Assembly (NCBI RefSeq): GCF_905475395.1
Contig: NC_058340.1
Location: 67,434,181 to 67,498,180 of the forward strand
DNA: 64,000 nucleotides
Direction of reading: 5' to 3'
From: Chrysoperla carnea
Taxonomy: Eukaryota > Arthropoda > Insecta > Neuroptera > Chrysopidae
This document shows, piece by piece, positions 12,590-25,674 of this stretch; positions within the stretch are counted from its first letter, which is position 1; the number at the start of each line of letters is the position of its first letter. The position numbers were made by a program, and so were the translations under genes. Under the pieces are notes generated by a model. That model had not been told where the DNA came from and did no database searches. It saw nothing but the letters and a program-made list of their open reading frames with translations.

Positions 12590-13075
12590 GTTGAGAAATA
12601 ACCTAGCTCTAATAGGTTTCAAGAATGTGGGGTCCTGGTCCCAGAATTAAGCACATTAATGGTAGCTAGCGAAAAATTGACATCATAGCTGAAAAGAATG
12701 ACCCAAAATTAGTGGGTTTCAAAAAAAATTCCAATAAAATCGAATCAAATTTGCCTGCATTATCAAAAAAAAATTTTTTTAACACTATGACGTCAACAAA
12801 ATCTAAAAATTTAATTTTGATTTATCACATCCAAATTATATCTAATTTTGATAAACCAAGTATATAATCCTACTAAATTTGGGTCATACTTTTCAAATTT
12901 GTGATCAAAATTAACCTAGCTCTAATAGTTTTCAAGAATGTGGAGTCCCAGTCCCGGAATTAAGCACATTAGTGATAGCTTGAAAGTTATACAGAAGGTA
13001 TTAAATACTCTTTAATTGACGCACAATATTTCAGATTTTTGGCAACACTATCGTTTTTGTATCGAAACGCCTTAA
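12590..13075 (+). repeat. 313-bp family S, copy at 12.6 kb (about 1.4 units)
   Basis: Blocks starting cctagctctaata at 12602 and 12915 give a clean 313-bp period. Contains ctggtcccagaattaagc, tgacatcatagctgaaaaga and tatgacgtcaacaaaatc. The second, partial unit runs into tacagaaggtattaaatac, a segment shared with 10090-10170. Confidence 0.85.
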
Positions 13076-14544
13076 CAGAAAAGCTTTTCGATTGGATAAT
13101 AATTAAGATCGCAATCCAGATCAACACTGCGACTGAGCCATCGTACTAAGGTTGTATTCAAGTGTAATTACCCAGAAAATTAAATGTTACATTTAACAAA
13201 AAATTTAAAAAACATAAAAATAATTACACTAAAATGAATTACTTCAAATGGTTATATGTTATAACGAAGACGTTGAATTGTTGTTACTAATTATGGCACG
13301 AGTATAATGTTAATTTTACAGTTGATAATGAAGTTGTTGTCAGGTCAACAGGAAGAATACATTTAAATAATTTTCTTTCAATTATATTTATTGTCATGAA
13401 TAATTATGTTTTATAATTGCGTCAAGTTGGAAGGAAGATACAATGGTGTCGTATGGGGATCAGTTTTGTAACTTTATCGTTTAGTCTGGTTAGCTTGTTT
13501 TAGGGAAATCACTTCTTAAAGTATGCGTTCATTTATGAGCTCCAATTCGGACTCAAATAAAACATCCTGTGCTTTTTTATACGTAAAATCCACTGGAAAA
13601 TCTATAGGTAATGATACATTTCTGACAAATCTCGGGGTACCATTACTATCAGATTTGTACTTGGCTAAATCTTAATGATTGTCCGCAATATTCTTCCGTT
13701 TGATTATCTATCCGTTTTCCTCATCAGAATAACTCAAAAACGAAAATCGAAAAACGGGTCATAGATCTGTGTATGTAAGTATAGGCGTGAACGCAATACA
13801 GAATGCTTTCGATTCGATCGAAACATGAGCAACAGTTAGGGCGCATGACCTGATGTCAGTATCGGTGTCAGGCCCACACTGACTGTTGATATCCACAATA
13901 CTTCTGGCGAATAGTACTATTTAACGCTGTGAAGTCACTGATGCTACGAATAGCATAAGAGCAATATATATTAAAATGATAAAATAGGTTAAGAATAATA
14001 GATTGACGAGCAGTGTGACAACAAACATAGCGTTTACACTTATACTGAAAAGGATTGTTGTTCAAGAATGTGTATTGATAAACGCACCTAAAATCATGGC
14101 GGGGAAATTATTATAAATATTTTTGTATCATTAATTGTAAAAGAAAAAACAACTCAAAAATGATTGCTGGTTTGGCTAAACTATTTCCCGTCTCGATACT
14201 GCTATACTACCTTAAATACATATTCAGGTGAAATTATTCTTGATTTTTTGCCCCTGAGCCTTTCTTTAATAATAATAAATTGATAATTATGATGCGTGTG
14301 TTTATATTAAATAAATGATAATAATCGACACCGATTTATTTATTATATAAAGAACTTGTGCATGAGTCTAATAAGATAAGACATCGGGTAAATAAATAAA
14401 ACCATTTATGGATAGGTGGAAGTAATGACAATATTATTATATCCGTGTTTATGCATGTATTAAGTATCCGTTTTATTTACAATGTGATGGATCCGGCCGT
14501 TAGAGAACAGATCAATAATTTTATGTTAATTATTGTAAAAATAT
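13076..14544. other. Gene-free stretch
   Basis: No supported gene. The minus-strand frame at 13868-14065 (65 codons) lacks recognisable motifs or splice partners. 13700-13760 holds a short block similar to the family K interior (aataactcaaaaacgaaaat). Confidence 0.4.
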
Positions 14545-14835
14545 ATATATGTTTATAGATGAAATATGTACCCTGTATAAATGAAATATGTACATATCAA
14601 GATATACAAATTTTAGTCTAAAGTTGTAACGCTTAGAAATATTGATGATACGAACAAAAATTTGGTGAAGGTGTTTATAAAAGCACTTAATCAGTTCATT
14701 TCCGGCTGTTTGTCCGACCACTCATCGATACGATAATTAAAAATCGAAAAAAGATAGTTTGATTTGGAAGTGAGTTTGAGTTCGTAAAGTAAGTAAGTGA
14801 GGGCACAAATTAGGACACAACTTTGGAGTCCATTT
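14545..14835 (+). repeat. Interspersed repeat family K (copy 2)
   Basis: Reads atatcaagatatacaaat, gttgtaacgcttagaaatat, tgatgatacgaacaaaaatt, a degenerate gtttgtccgacc tract, and gtgagtttgagttcgtaaa. Same order as the copy in integrin intron 10 and inverted relative to 10385. Followed by a block (gggcacaaattaggacacaa) that is the complement of the family S leader at 9960-9985. Confidence 0.65.
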
Positions 14836-16261
14836 TCTCCAAAACTAAAAAGGACAGGGAGTTGAAAATTTGCACGTACTTTCAATTGTGAACAACATTC
14901 TCGAATAAGGAAAAATAAATTATAGAAAAAACTTTCGTAAACCAAATTATTGGTGGCCGAAAGGCTTCCTTTATGGTTTTGTGTACTTAAACTCTTCTAG
15001 ATTTCTAAAAAAATAATGCAAATACTTACATTCATCACTTTCTATACAAGGTATTTCAACAATAAATTCAGTCAATTGTTTGTTTTAAATGTATTATTGC
15101 CGCATTTCAGACACCTCAAAACATAAAGGTATCATAAAATTTATGATTTCGTTTTCGGATTGAAAACAATAACTTTATACCAGGAAATTAATAAATAAAT
15201 TACAATGTTTATAACTTAATCAATAGATTTTTTTAATTGAAGCAAAATCTAGTAGACATAATATAAATTTAATGATGTCTTGACCTTTTTATTTATTAAA
15301 TACTTTTGGAAAATATTTACAATTTTCTTTCAATTATAAACAAAACAATTTTTAATTATTAATCATAGATTTTATTTATCGTGTTTGACACAAATCTTAC
15401 TTTTATAAAGTTAATGCTTAAGATTTCCGGTATCCATCGATCATCAAGAATTATTACTTTATTTTTTTATGATACTGAAGCTGAGCTAGTTAATCAGGTA
15501 TGCCTAACTGGCTAAATTATTGCTCTACATCAACTTGTAGATCTTATATCTCTAACCGCTCTACCATAGTCCTTCGACCAAAAGGGAAGTTTTTACGAAA
15601 GGTATCCTTTTTCGGAAAAATGCAATATTTCGAAAAATTTTCAAAATGTTTTGCTAAAAAAAAAACTGAAGATTTGTGAACCTACAGTTCACAAATAACT
15701 TATAACTTCACTAAATATCAAAATCGAAAAAGAAAAAAAAAGTTATAAACAAATGTAGTCAGTTCAAGAAGCACCAAAGACTCTTCTGATGTTCAAGATC
15801 TTTGGGAAATCTAGAAACCTGCACAAAACCTTTTGAAACCACCATTTACGAATGCCATGTTGGTTAAAATATATAAAAACTAATGTTATGTTACCATATA
15901 TGGGCCTTGCGTGGATCGGAGTAAGTTGACAAAAGTTTTCAAGCATGACGTTATCGTTGACTCAATCATGTGACTCTTTCTTCTTACGACTCTTTTTACT
16001 CTGAACCTCGTCTTACTTCGCTTTCCCCTATAAATGTACGAATACCAGCATATCGATAGTTGCATTTAACGAAAGAAAGTTGTATTCATATGATAATTTA
16101 TTTATGTATTATTTTACATTGCAGCAGAAGTTCTAATTTCGATTATATTTTATGCAGATATCATACCTAGCTAGGTATATTGTTTTAATATATATTAGAC
16201 CGTGAGCTCATAGCAAAGCTAATTGTTATGAATCGTATCAAATTAAAGTATTGAAAAAGTA
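14836..16261. other. Gene-free stretch
   Basis: AT-rich, with no supported ORF. 15485-15570 has phrases resembling a decayed tRNA-derived SINE (on the minus strand tggtagagcggttagag), but no cloverleaf could be drawn. Nothing else was recognised. Confidence 0.4.
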
Positions 16262-16915
16262 TTAAAGCAATTTTGATAAACCAAGTATGTAATCCTACTA
16301 AATTTGGGCCATCATTTTTAAATTTGTGATCAAAATTAACCTAGCCCTAATTGGTTTCAAGAATTTGAAGTCCTGGTCCCGAAATTAAACTTATAAGTGA
16401 TAGCTAGCGAGGAATTGACATAACAGCTGAAAAGAATGACTCAAAATTAGTGGGTTTCAAAAAAAATTCCAATCAAATCGGATAAAATTTGTCTGTGTTA
16501 TCGAAATTTGTCTGTTTGTCAAAAAAATCGAATTTAACTTTATGACGTCATCAGAATCCAATAAATTTAATTTTTCTCTATCACATCCGAATTTAATCCA
16601 ATTTTGGTAAAGCAAGTATGTAATCCTAATAAATTTGGGTCGTACTTTTCAAATTTATGATCAAAATTAACCTAGCTCTAATAGGTTTCAAGAATATGGA
16701 GTCCTGGTCTCGAAATTAAGCACATATGTGATAGCTAGCGAAAAATTGACATCACAGCTGAAAAGAATCACCCAAAATTAGTGGGTTTAAAAAAAAATTC
16801 CACTAAGATCGGATCAAATTTGCCTGTGTTATCAAAAAAAATCAAATTTTTTAACTTTATGACGTTATCAAAATCCAAAAAATTTAATTTTTCTCTATCA
16901 CATCCAAATTTAAAC
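16262..16915 (+). repeat. 313-bp family S, array of about 2 units
   Basis: Blocks starting at 16340 (cctagccctaattgg) and 16671 (cctagctctaatagg). The 331-bp spacing includes a small extra repeat of the tgtctgt region near 16490-16520. Contains atgacgtcatcagaatcc and gtgggtttcaaaaaa. The open frames crossing 16768-17161 on both strands are accidental readings of this repeat. Confidence 0.85.
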
Positions 16916-18572
16916 CAAAATCGTTTCTTTATTAGCCCACGGTCTGTATATAAATGCTGTGTATACCTACATATTACATACAATATTGATAAAATAATTA
17001 TTTTAAACTGCATACATTGTGTATTAAATATACGTGAATTTCACTTCTTGTTTTTCAAGATTTCTCAAACGTATGCATTACAATATTTCAAACCATCGTA
17101 TACAAAACATATGTACCTATGTATAATTTATATGCTGATCTGTTTGAATGATTTATTTTAAGAGAAAACTTTTAAGATCCTACCCATAAATTACGATTTG
17201 GCGTTGATGTATCTTCATTTATTTTGATTTAGATCGATAGAATTATAATATATTTATAGCACGTTTGATAATTCATTTCGCATGCTATATCCATAAGTAT
17301 GAGAGAGTACACATACATTAAGCAATGTGTATAAGAAAGATAAAATTTGTTTATTTGTTTGTCCTTATTTAAAAACGAAACGAAGTAACGAATTAATGCA
17401 ATTTTACCTTTAAATTAACTTTGCAACTATTTCCAATAGTTTTTTTTCGATATCTTTAACAATCTCTGAAGCTAGACAAAATATTAAGAACCGGCCCTAT
17501 TTATCAAATTGTAGTAGGCTTCTGATTTCGATTAAGTATCTTAAAAAATGAGACAGGGTATGACTGTGCAAAATTTTAAATCAATATTCCTATATATATA
17601 TAACGAATATTCCTAATATGAAGGTGTCTTCATCTTAAATGCGACTCACTGTATAAAACTAAATTATATTTATCTTTTATGATACTCCAAAAATTTGAAA
17701 AGCTCAAAACTTCCAAAAATTTTTTACCCAAAATGGGTAACTTTTTATTTTCTTAAAATATAAAATGAAGAAAATTTTTTACTTGGCTGTAGTTAACAGG
17801 AAAAGTGTTAAGTACTTACTTATAAATTCAAATTTCAAAGTCACTTCTAATTTATTAAGTTTTTGTGTTGATGAAGATTTTATTTTAAAATCAAGTACAA
17901 ACTTTTTTGTGTGCATGATGAGTTCCATATAATTATTTCCGTTGAATGTTAATCAAATTTATATTTTTGAATTATTATTCTAAACTTCTAAAGTAATTAA
18001 ATTAATGCACTTTCCTTGTTTTTCCTCTTTAAAATCACTAATTAAGATCATAACTTAAGTACAAAGATCAAATCACAAACCATCACTATTTTTGTAGTTT
18101 AAAACTTTATACATATAACTTGGAAATATATGGAATTTTTATTTATACGGAAATTCGTTAAGTATTGATGGAATTTTTCAATTTTTGAGAAGCTATTAAA
18201 AAATTTGCAACGTAATGTCCACGGTCTCAGAGTTATGAAAGATCGAACTCAAAACCTAATTTTTTTATTTATTTTTGCTCACTCGTGAGGCTTATATCAA
18301 GGCATATGGAATAAGAAATATTTAAAAATTAGAAGAAATCTTCATAGTTTTTCTAGCTGAACCAATCTTTTAAATCGTTAGAGTTGGAACTGATAGAAGA
18401 GATATTTTTAAAAAATATTCCAGATGCCGATTGCCAAAATTTTTGTAGGCTTAGCTCCACTACAACTTCAAAGCTCTACCAGAAGTGGAGGTAAGTGAAT
18501 ATATTTTGACAATATCTTGAAGACTGGTCAAACAAGGTTTTCATAATATTAAATTAAAAATTTAAAGGAACC
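16916..18572. other. Gene-free stretch
   Basis: AT-rich with no host gene, no inverted-repeat element and no tandem array that I could see. Around 18180-18480 diffuse retroposon-like text occurs but no motif was firm. Confidence 0.4.
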
Positions 18573-18962
18573 CTCGCCATAAAATCAGGTTTGATCAATT
18601 CATTTGTGGAATCGTAGCTCATAAACGGTTTATCCGATTTTGATTTTTTGTTTGTTTGAAAAGATAATTTGATCGAGAGTGTTCCTAGTTATGTTTCAAG
18701 AAAATTTATTTAGTCGTTTGAAGATCATCACCTCTATTCTAGCTATTTCGGGCACGATTGACGCCCATACTGCATTGACTCCGCTAGAACTGTTGCAAAT
18801 TTAACTATTCCCTCAAAAGCCAAATCAGTATTGCGTTCACAATGACACGGTCATCGTGGTATCCTTAAATTTCTTACCGTGTAAGAGCTACAGAAAGACA
18901 CACACAGGTACACAGACTTCTTAAACTTATAATAACCTTCTTTTTAGTCGGGGGTTAATAAA
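18573..18962 (+). repeat. Dispersed repeat family G (copy 2)
   Basis: Begins aaatcaggtttgatcaattc, with a middle like that of 7376-7672, a caggtacacagacttctt tract and the end ttagtcgggggttaataaa. About 90 bp longer than copy 1, with extra sequence between 18770 and 18880. Confidence 0.65.
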
Positions 18963-20514
18963 ATAATGGAAATATTATCTACAAAGTATGATGAACTCTC
19001 TTTACAATAAATCGTTTCTACAACAATCGATTGCTATTAGAAGAGTTTATGTATTCGGTGCTGTCTCTTCCCGATACATCATAATATTTACCTTGACAGT
19101 GTTCTAAAATTCGAAATGCTTCTCTTATTCATAAAAAAAAAGCTACAAAACTGTTTCTATATAGGGGAGAGTTGGGTATATAGTACCGCCATACCATTTA
19201 AAGCGTACCACTTTTTCGCGTACCAAATTTATTCGATCATGTTAATTTTAAACATATGTCATTACGAAATTTTTGGGTTATTTCAGGTACGATTTGGGCA
19301 ATGATTAGTGGTTTTATTATAGAAAAATAGATTATTTAGTCGAAAACCTAGAAAATGGGATGATTTAAATAGCACGAGCATATAAATATACAATTCTCCT
19401 GTACGTATAACGTAGACATACATATTTGGGTAAAAAGTCGATTTTTATTTAGTACAATTAGATTGAAACTTTAAAGCCTTGAAAATCGCTATAATGATAA
19501 ATTAAAGAAATTTGAATTATTTTATAAAAATTTTTACTTTGAATGCATAGATAGCACAATTTTATCAAATAATTATTTTTAATTATGTTTTAAAAATTTT
19601 TTTTAATAATTCAAATTTTTTGCTCACTTTGATAGATAAATTATTATTTGTCGCCAGCCTCGCGACTTTTTTGCTGCAAGTTTCAAGAAAACTAGATCAA
19701 ATTAAATTTTGCTATTAAGGACGTTCCCAAAAAATCAAGTTTTCTTAGGATCATCTTTAAATCGTGTATATTCTCATTATAGCCCCATTTACGAAGTCAC
19801 CCAAAAGTTTTGACACTAGATTTTTGTATTCATTCAATCAATAAAGGGTTGTTTGGAGACCTTTAATCTAATTTTGCGTATTCGGGAAATTAACCCTTTT
19901 GCAGACATCTTGGAAAATGATTTTTTTTTACGTTTTGGCTCATATTTTGTCTTCTATTGATTCAAATTTCATGATTATGATGTCGTGTCTTGCCTGCGTT
20001 TTGTCTTCAAACCCATTTTTCAAAATACACGCTACAATTGATAGAAAAACGTTATTCGTGTTCAAAATCAAAAAAATTTTCGTTTCTTTTTGTAGTTGTT
20101 CTTTTGCCTCGGTGTACTACTCTAAGTGTAAGTAATGTATAAACTGTATGCTATTGTACAAAAAAAAACATGAGAACTGTTTCATTGAATCTAATTTAAT
20201 TGTGTGAAATAGATTTTAATATATGGATTTTTTCATAATTTTTAGAACAACAAATTGAATAAAATTAGGCTAATTAGGTATAAGACATCTTCGCTAAATA
20301 ATTATATCTAACTAATGTTATAAGATTAAATTTATACCTTTATTACAGCATACTTTACTCCAGTAATTAAGTATAATTTACTGAATAATAAATAAGTATA
20401 TATAAGTATTACGTATGATTAACTGTATAGTAAAAGTTAAGAAATTAAAATTATTTTGCAGCTAAACCATGTTCATTGTTGCATTTTAAAGTTGAAAAGT
20501 AAAATTTAATAAAA

Positions 20515-20770
20515 TAAAACCGGTCAAGTGCGAGTAGCACTCGTACACGACTCGAGGGTTCCGTACCATGGTACAAGATATTATCAAACAAGAACTGAAT
20601 ACGTATGCTCAATCCCAACATGATCGAATTTTTTCTTTTATAGTGGGCATCTAAATTTGAACTGCAATCTGTCAAAATTTCAGCTGTTTATAGCGAACGG
20701 GTGAGCGGAGTTGGCGAACGTATGGGCGAGCGGATTCTTAGTAATAGGGTTCCGTTGGTTAAATTCGCTT
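20515..20770 (+). repeat. Interspersed repeat with caagtgcgagt...gggttccgtacc signature
   Basis: cggtcaagtgcgagtagcac then tcgtacacgactcgagggtt and ccgtaccatgg form a conserved block that I know from repeats of many insects. A second ggttccgttgg occurs at 20749. No transposase or reverse transcriptase frame is present. The family name is not known to me. Confidence 0.6.
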
Positions 20771-21097
20771 CATCGTCAAATGAGATGTATTTTTATGATT
20801 TTTAGGTAGCTAGTAATTAACCTAAGAGATCCAAAGATAACAAAACCAATTGATTTTTCAATTGAATGGTAAGTTTTTATGATATCGACTGAAGAAATTG
20901 GTTCGGAATTCCATCTCTCGAAGATGATTATAGTCGATATTTCAAAAACTGCTTGTCCAATCGTCAAATACATGTGATTTTTGGGTCAAAATTACCTACT
21001 CTAGAAAATGTTTTTTATCTGAATTGGCCCGAGTAAATTATGAAAAAATTTTGGATTCGGAATTTGATGAAACTTAGTATGTATATAGAGCAGGCAT

Positions 21098-21376
21098 GGG
21101 CAAACGTGGCTTACAGAAGTCCCTCGGACGTCTAACTTAACATACGAGTAAGACAGTGACAACCTAAAATTCGAGTAAGACAGAGAGACAACTTTTTTTT
21201 TCTACCAATCTCATTACTATTAGAGAAACTGAGATAGGTAGAAGAGTCGTATACCCGTCTCGCTTTCTCCTCTATGAGCAATGCGGACTTGGATAAAGAG
21301 ATACACAATTAATTTTATGACACACAATAAAGTTATAACAATGGAGACTTCGGCTTAAAATAACTCGCCCATGCCT
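21098..21376 (+). mobile_element. Candidate hAT-like MITE
   Basis: Left end aggcatgggcaaacgtgg and right end ctcgcccatgcct are inverted (10 exact bases, then imperfect). Flanks carry related tatag-type sequence (gtatatagagc and aatatagtt) that could be a decayed 8-bp duplication. Internal sequence is non-coding with two cgagtaagacag repeats. Confidence 0.45.
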
Positions 21377-22904
21377 AATATAGTTATTTTAAGCAAGTAT
21401 AGTTTTCGATATATTATCTAAAATGCTTTTCGAAAAGCTTTTATTTCGAAACGAACTGAAGATATGTGGCCAAAAAAAAAGTTAAATGATTGGCAGCTGG
21501 AGTATGATACATTGTAACAAAAAAGTGCAATTTAATAATCAACAAAATTAAAAGATTATTGTTAAAAATTTAATTTAAGTATTATTAATAAGTATTCCAA
21601 TAATTATGTTTATACTGATCGTAACAATATGTATTATATTTTTCTACAAATTTATTTTCATGATATAACTGATAAGATATCCGGATAATACCTATATATT
21701 GTACGGATAATGAAAAAAAAATGTCTATTGAATGTATTTTTTTTTTTTAGATAATTCATAATTATGGTGTGATAAGCGTTCAACATAAGTGTTGAAAATA
21801 TATTAATTTTTTCATTTTATTTTCAAAAACAATTAACATTTTTATTATTGACAAATATAAGATACGGATTATATCGAAAGTTGAGCAATTTTTAATTGGT
21901 TTTATAATCACTGTACACTTTTTTTTAAAGTATTCCGTATCTATTGCCAAGACTTAAATGAGCCTGTGCGAAGTTGTATAAATTTTATGTGAAAAACGAA
22001 CAAAATTTTTAAGTTTCTTCCTTTCATTAAGAAATATTGGCGATTTTTTTAAGGTGATTAAAAACCTAGAATATTGTAAAAAAAGTTTTGGTTTATTTCA
22101 CGATACATACATATAAAAAAAATGCATGCTTTGTAGTCAAGTAATGAGTTATTTTTGGCTTTACAATACCACGCAACTACAAAAATATCTAATATATTGT
22201 GTGCAAGTGATGCTTATAAATTTGATAATATAGATAGCGCTCGTCAATCATCAATGCTGTAACTGTATAGTCGTCTCTGTTCATCAAATGATGGATCTTC
22301 TTGGCGACTACATGATTCATTTTATTTTACATTTTTCGAACATAAATAAATAAATAACATAATTTTAATATCGACATTGAATTCCATAAGGTATATACAA
22401 ATTTTGTAAAAAATAATCATTAAAAAAAAAACTCGATATTAAATAAAAATTACATATTTTTGAATAATTTCATAATCAAAATATTGATAAAAAACATACT
22501 CAAATAAGTACGGAAGGTTTAATTTAATGGTATCTATTCGCACTTGACACATTTTTGATTTTTTTTTAATAAACAAAAAAAAATTGTAATTTGTTCAACT
22601 GATATCAATACCTACGTGGTTTAAATTACAAATTAAGTCTCCAGTACCTGTTAGCCACATAACAATTAATTATTTATAAAAAAAAAAGGTTTTATCATTT
22701 TAATTAAAAGAAAATTGACGTCAATTAGTTTATAATCTTTAAACATTTTTAATTGATTGCAAAGAAAACAAGTGAAAACAAACTACTGACTGAGTTAATT
22801 GTTAAAATACCATGTATAGACTGTGTTGATTACACTGCCACATTACGCATACATACGTGCCACACATACATAACTGATATTACCATATAATACATATCTA
22901 CTAC
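21377..22904. other. Gene-free stretch
   Basis: AT-rich with A and T runs. No supported ORF, inverted repeat or tandem array was seen. Confidence 0.4.
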
Positions 22905-23460
22905 ACAATTTGCGACTATTTTGCGCTCTCACGGGTAAACAGTGTCGTTTACGAAAAAATGTTTCAAACAAAAGTTGTTTATTTTTTGATAAGGAACATT
23001 TTTTACACTTAAACTTTTATTATATTTCTAACGGTTTACAAGATGGTAACCTAACTCTAATAGATTTCAAGAATGTTGAATACTGGTCCCGGAATTAAGC
23101 ACATAAGCGATAGTTAGCGGAAAATTGACACCACAGCTGAAAAGAATGACCCAAAATAAGTGGGTTTCAAAAAAAATTCCAATAAGATCAGATCAAATTT
23201 GCCGTTGTTATCAAAAAAATCGAATTTTTTAACTTTATGACGTCATCAGAATCCAAAAAATTTAATTTTGCTCTATCATATCCAAATTTTATCCAATTTT
23301 GATAAACCAAGTATGTAATCCTATTAAATTTGGGTCATACTTTTCAAATTTGTGATCAAAATTAACCTAGCTCGAATAGGTTTCAAGAATGTGGAGTCAT
23401 GATCCTGGAATTATGCACATTAGTGATAGCTAGCGAAAAATTGACATCACTACTCAAAAA
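22905..23460 (+). repeat. 313-bp family S, copy with leader (about 1.3 units)
   Basis: The leader tttgcgctctcacgggtaaa (22920-22939) and a caaacaaaagttgttt block precede two monomer starts, at 23050 and 23365 (period 315). Contains tgacgtcatcagaatcca. The leader also precedes the S fragment at 10020, so this copy shows the fuller element: leader plus monomers. Confidence 0.8.
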
Positions 23461-24059
23461 TCCTTAAATTCATTTTCATTAAAAACCCAAATTGAATTTT
23501 ATTTATAACAATTATTTATAATTACAAATATCGCTTGAAAGTAACAATAAATAAACAATTAATAATAATAAATAAGAATCGTGGAATATAAAATTTATTA
23601 AAATATATTTATAAATTTACACATCAAGTATTTATTTTTGTAGTTCAATTAATCACCCGAACCGGAAACTTAGAACATTAAACTAGAAAGAAATACATAT
23701 TATATATTTAACACAATAAAGACATTTTTATATTTTCCGATCGGAAATTGAAACATTAAGTTAAGTGATCAATTCATTTTTATTGAGATACTTTTTAATT
23801 TCTTTTTTTTTTTTTTTTTTTTTTTTTATTAGTATGTTTAATAAATAACAAGCAGTTGTGATAATGCCTTCCAAGATTTTCAATCATGTCTAGACAAAAT
23901 TCTTAAAAATCTAAATCAGTCTAAGTTTAGCATGATTAAATTTAGATGAATAAATTTGAAATAAAAACAAAACGGTATGAGATATCATGACATTTTTATT
24001 TAAAAACTAGCTGATATCTGCCCTCTTCGATGGGAAATTTCTCTAACTTTTGCCCATGA
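23461..24059. other. Gene-free stretch with a 25-base T run
   Basis: AT-rich. An uninterrupted T run occupies about 23803-23827. No ORF. Confidence 0.5.
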
Positions 24060-24690
24060 TACTCGCATACATTGTAACTTTCTATAGGTCCAATCATTAA
24101 ATTAACCTGATTTTAATACTTTTTGGATCAAAATTACCTCATCCACTGAGTTTCATCAGAGTCCTTTTTCAAAGAGAGTCCTTAAAAAAATTGCAAAAAA
24201 TCGAGAAATTTTTGTTATCTCCAATTTCGATTAAACTCAGTATATAAGGTCATTTTGACCCAAAAAGTACAAAAATCGGGTGCATTTGATGACCGGTCAA
24301 ATAGTTTTTGAGATATGGACTAAAATCGATCCAAATATTGCGATAGCTCAGAAACTATGCATCCAATCATTAAATTAACCCGATTTTTAAACTTTTTGGA
24401 TCAAAATTATCCCATCCAATCAGTTTCATCAAATTAAACAAAATTTTTTTTGCGTTTTTCTCGATTTTTTCAAAGGGGTACCCCTTAAAAAAATTGCAAA
24501 AAATCGAAAAATTTTTATTATCTCCAATTTCGATAAAACTCAGTATATAAGGTAATTTTGACCCAAAAAGTACAAAAATCGGTGGCATTTGATGACTGGT
24601 CGAATAGTTTTTGAGATAAGGACTAAAATCGATCCAAATATTGCGATATCTCAGAAATTCTGCATCCAATCATTAAATTCACCAATCGTC
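24060..24690 (+). repeat. Tandem repeat family T, about two units of 273-303 bp
   Basis: The phrase caatcattaaatt recurs at 24091, 24364 and 24667. Each unit holds tttttggatcaaaattac, aattgcaaaaaatcgaga and acccaaaaagtacaaaaatc. A further partial copy is at 55890-56170. The minus-strand open frame at 24370-24669 comes from the repeat. Not related in sequence to family S. Confidence 0.75.
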
Positions 24691-25674
24691 AAATAAAAAA
24701 GGAAAAAACAAAACAAAATTATTTATTTACAATCACAACAATTAAATTCAGCCAATTTAATTTACGACAAGCCAAAACAAAAAAATGGTAAAAAAATTAT
24801 GGGTAAAAATCATAAATTTAAAAATTCCAATGTTTAAAAAATACAACAATTAAGATCAATTTAATTATTTGAAACAATAAAAATTTAACAGATTTACAAA
24901 AAACAAATTTGTCTATGTGAAAAAATCTAGAAATTCATTAAATTTATTAAAAAAATTAACACATCTTTAAAAATCATTGATTTAATAAATGTTTTTGCAA
25001 TCACTAATGACAAAAAGTCGTTAAATTTAATTCAAGGTTACACAATTCAATAAATATATAAAAACGCATGTACTTACACTTTTAATAAAATAAATTCACT
25101 CATATAAAAGTTTATAAATCCAATTTTAGAAAGATGAATTATTTTAATAATTAAAAATAAACAATAATCACAACACAATTAAAAATTCACATTTATTTAT
25201 AGAATTATAATTTAGAAAAAAAAATTAATTCCATATATATAAAATATAGAATATTATTATATTAAAATGAAAAGTTTTATTAAACAAACGCGGACAAGTT
25301 CCTTAATAAGTAGAATTGTGTGCAAGCAATAACAAACTTAGTAACTAAAAGTGACTTAAGTTTAAGTCAATGTTGTTTATAATAAGCGCGTGGTTTTCTT
25401 GAAATATTCACCTTTATATTTAATAATTTTAATACACAACCGCTGTTCATACTTTCTTTATAAAGACTATACGTGTTTTTAAACAACAGCAGATGATATT
25501 CTGAAGAGGTAGTTAGTTATGTATGGTCGTTGGAATAGTAGAAAGTAAATTGGGCAGTTTTTGCTTGTATTAAAATTGGGGGTGTAATCAAAAATTTTCC
25601 GGGTCACATGAAAGAGAACACCCAACCGAGCTAAGGAGAATTTCATTGTGTAATAAGTTAAATCGTGAAATTGT
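24691..25674. other. Gene-free stretch
   Basis: Very AT-rich. Nothing recognised except generic low complexity. Confidence 0.4.

Noticed and set aside
15485..15570. tRNA-like phrases (minus strand tggtagagcggttagag)
   Set aside because: No acceptor stem, anticodon arm or B box in the right place could be drawn.
16768..17161. 126- and 81-codon frames on opposite strands
   Set aside because: Both read through a family S repeat whose other copies carry stops; not conserved as coding.
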